From an uncultured Alphaproteobacteria bacterium (lineage in GTDB: Bacteria; Pseudomonadota; Alphaproteobacteria; GCA-2731375): DNA of 64,000 bases. This document shows, in pieces, positions 63,146 to 64,000 of the stretch. Location of the stretch: contig CATOSZ010000003.1 of NCBI GenBank assembly GCA_951812805.1, positions 1,256,557 through 1,320,556 on the forward strand, in the 5' to 3' direction. Under the pieces are notes generated by a model, which saw only the letters and a program-made list of their open reading frames with translations, was not told the origin of the DNA and did no database searches. How positions within the stretch are numbered: position 1 is the first letter of the stretch; each line of letters opens with the position of its first letter. A program made the position numbers and the translations under genes.

Positions 63146-64000
63146 ATCTGCGCCACCTCCTCCGCCTCGTCCAAGGGAATGGGATAGGCGCCCAGCACCA
63201 GGGCCCGGTGCAGGCCGTCGCCGATATCCGCGACGACCGCGGCGAGACGGGAATCGTCCTCCCGCACGAAATCGTCGACATGGATGAGATGCGCCCGCCG
63301 GTCGGCCTCGCCAGCCTCATGGGTGACCAGAACGCGGGAGGACAGCCCCGCCTTGGCGAGGCTTTCGATCAACCGCCCGCGCGACACGTCCGCCTCGGCG
63401 TCGAGCGCGATGATGGTGACGTCGTCGCCGCTCGGCTCGGGCGGGATGCAGGCGACCGCATAGGCGGTCAGCTGCTCGAAACGGCCGAGCGGGGCGGCGA
63501 AGAACGGCAGGCGCCAGATGATGCGGGGCACGGCGGCGTCCGGCGCCTCGTTCATCAGGGCCAGCCACCAGGGCTCATCCTCGGCGTCCTGCGGTTCGGG
63601 CAGCACGCCGACGGTGCCGAACCGTTCGACCACCTGGCGCAGCACCACGGTGGGCGAGACATGCAGGCTCATCGGGGTCGAAGCGCCGAAGTGGTTGCGG
63701 GCTAAATCCCAATATCCGACGCTTTTCGCCGGCGCGCAGACCGCGACCGACAGCGGACCCTGCAGGGCGGTCGCCGCGTTGATCAGCTCGCGCCAGATGC
63801 GCAGCACGACGGCGGGCGGCAGGCGACCTTCGTGACGCTCCGCCAGGCGGCGCAGAATCCCGGTCTCCCGTCCGGGCCGCATCGTCGTCGGCGGCAGGTC
63901 GTTCGTCTGCTTGGCCGCGATGACGCGTTCCATCAGCCCGGCGCGGCGCATGATGGCATCGTGCAGCGCGGTATCGATCTCGTCGATCTCGCGGCGCAGG
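63142..64000 (-). CDS. Chorismate mutase, 5' end outside the window
   Basis: The frame enters from the right edge as LRREIDEIDTALHDAIMRRAGLMERVIAAK, the AroQ helical mutase start with its Arg and Lys active-site residues, so only a few N-terminal residues are missing. PPTTMRPGRETGILRRLAERHEG completes the mutase domain. A C-terminal region of about 180 residues with a periplasmic-binding-like pattern (LSVAVCAPAKSVGYWDLARNHFG) resembles part of a prephenate dehydratase-like fold but lacks its clear motifs. It feeds prephenate to tyrA downstream. Confidence 0.88.
   Translation of the reverse strand, partial: LRREIDEIDTALHDAIMRRAGLMERVIAAKQTNDLPPTTMRPGRETGILRRLAERHEGRLPPAVVLRIWRELINAATALQGPLSVAVCAPAKSVGYWDLARNHFGASTPMSLHVSPTVVLRQVVERFGTVGVLPEPQDAEDEPWWLALMNEAPDAAVPRIIWRLPFFAAPLGRFEQLTAYAVACIPPEPSGDDVTIIALDAEADVSRGRLIESLAKAGLSSRVLVTHEAGEADRRAHLIHVDDFVREDDSRLAAVVADIGDGLHRALVLGAYPIPLDEAEEVAQI

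Noticed and set aside
1..64000. CRISPR arrays, tRNA, rRNA or riboswitches
   Set aside because: No regularly spaced repeats, no cloverleaf with a usable anticodon arm and no known riboswitch core was seen when reading the intergenic spaces; a covariance-model search was not possible.

Overview
This 64 kb window reads as chromosome of a high-GC alphaproteobacterium, probably in or near the Rhodospirillales. The call rests on three things. The gene order radA-cvpA-purF-SDR is conserved in that class. There is a CtrA-like OmpR response regulator. At the right end a chorismate mutase-hisC-tyrA cluster runs into a DUF2125 gene. No rRNA, tRNA, CRISPR array or prophage was seen. Most genes are metabolic, packed in short directons with 4 to 8 bp overlaps.

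Left part (1-26.8 kb). The window opens on the damaged tail of a class III aminotransferase, then an acetylpolyamine amidohydrolase-type deacetylase, a MOSC protein and an alpha/beta hydrolase pair. A minus-strand group follows: YjbF/GfcB-like lipoprotein, PhyH dioxygenase, cupin, cyclophilin-like protein and YqgE/AlgH. Next come an acyl-CoA ligase coupled to a double-hotdog MaoC protein, two metallo-beta-lactamase-fold hydrolases, a MAPEG protein, malonyl-CoA decarboxylase, a frameshifted NAD(P)HX repair enzyme and an amidase. A plus-strand group then holds a sugar-nucleotide-type epimerase, a third MBL hydrolase and two exported proteins of unknown role. The conserved SDR-purF-cvpA-radA block closes this part. 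It is interrupted between purF and cvpA by an orphan HigA-type antitoxin with a perfect palindrome upstream and what looks like a remnant of its toxin.

Middle part (26.8-53.7 kb). Two apparently identical IS1182-type elements in the same orientation bracket this segment. Both sit in a CTAG that contains the TAG stop codon of the neighbouring gene. Inside lies a minus-strand CoA-thioester operon: thiolase-like protein without the usual cysteine, DUF35-SDR fusion, enoyl-CoA hydratase and TauD-type dioxygenase. A dienelactone hydrolase-SnoaL fusion is divergent from it. This is the best candidate for an undescribed catabolic pathway. The operon originally ran straight into radA, and the IS now separates them. 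Further on are an orphan FliN-like protein, an IS630-type element with a -1 frameshift on an A8 run, the CtrA-like regulator, a three-PAS hybrid histidine kinase, an IS21-type element that truncates an adenylate cyclase gene, a membrane protein, an SDR, two CaiB-type CoA-transferases and a pair of secreted proteins.

Right part (53.7-64 kb). An alkyltransferase-like DNA repair protein and an intact cyclase-TPR protein (paralogue of the broken one) are followed by a fused hydantoinase A/B protein, a DUF2125 protein with a TTG start, and the tyrosine/phenylalanine cluster tyrA, hisC and chorismate mutase, the last running off the edge.

The window carries three coding frameshifts (aminotransferase, Nnr, cyclase) and three IS families close to the 5' ends of radA, the response regulator and the kinase. 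This suggests recent genome decay or, for the frameshifts, possible assembly errors. All calls are from reading the sequence. No database search was run.
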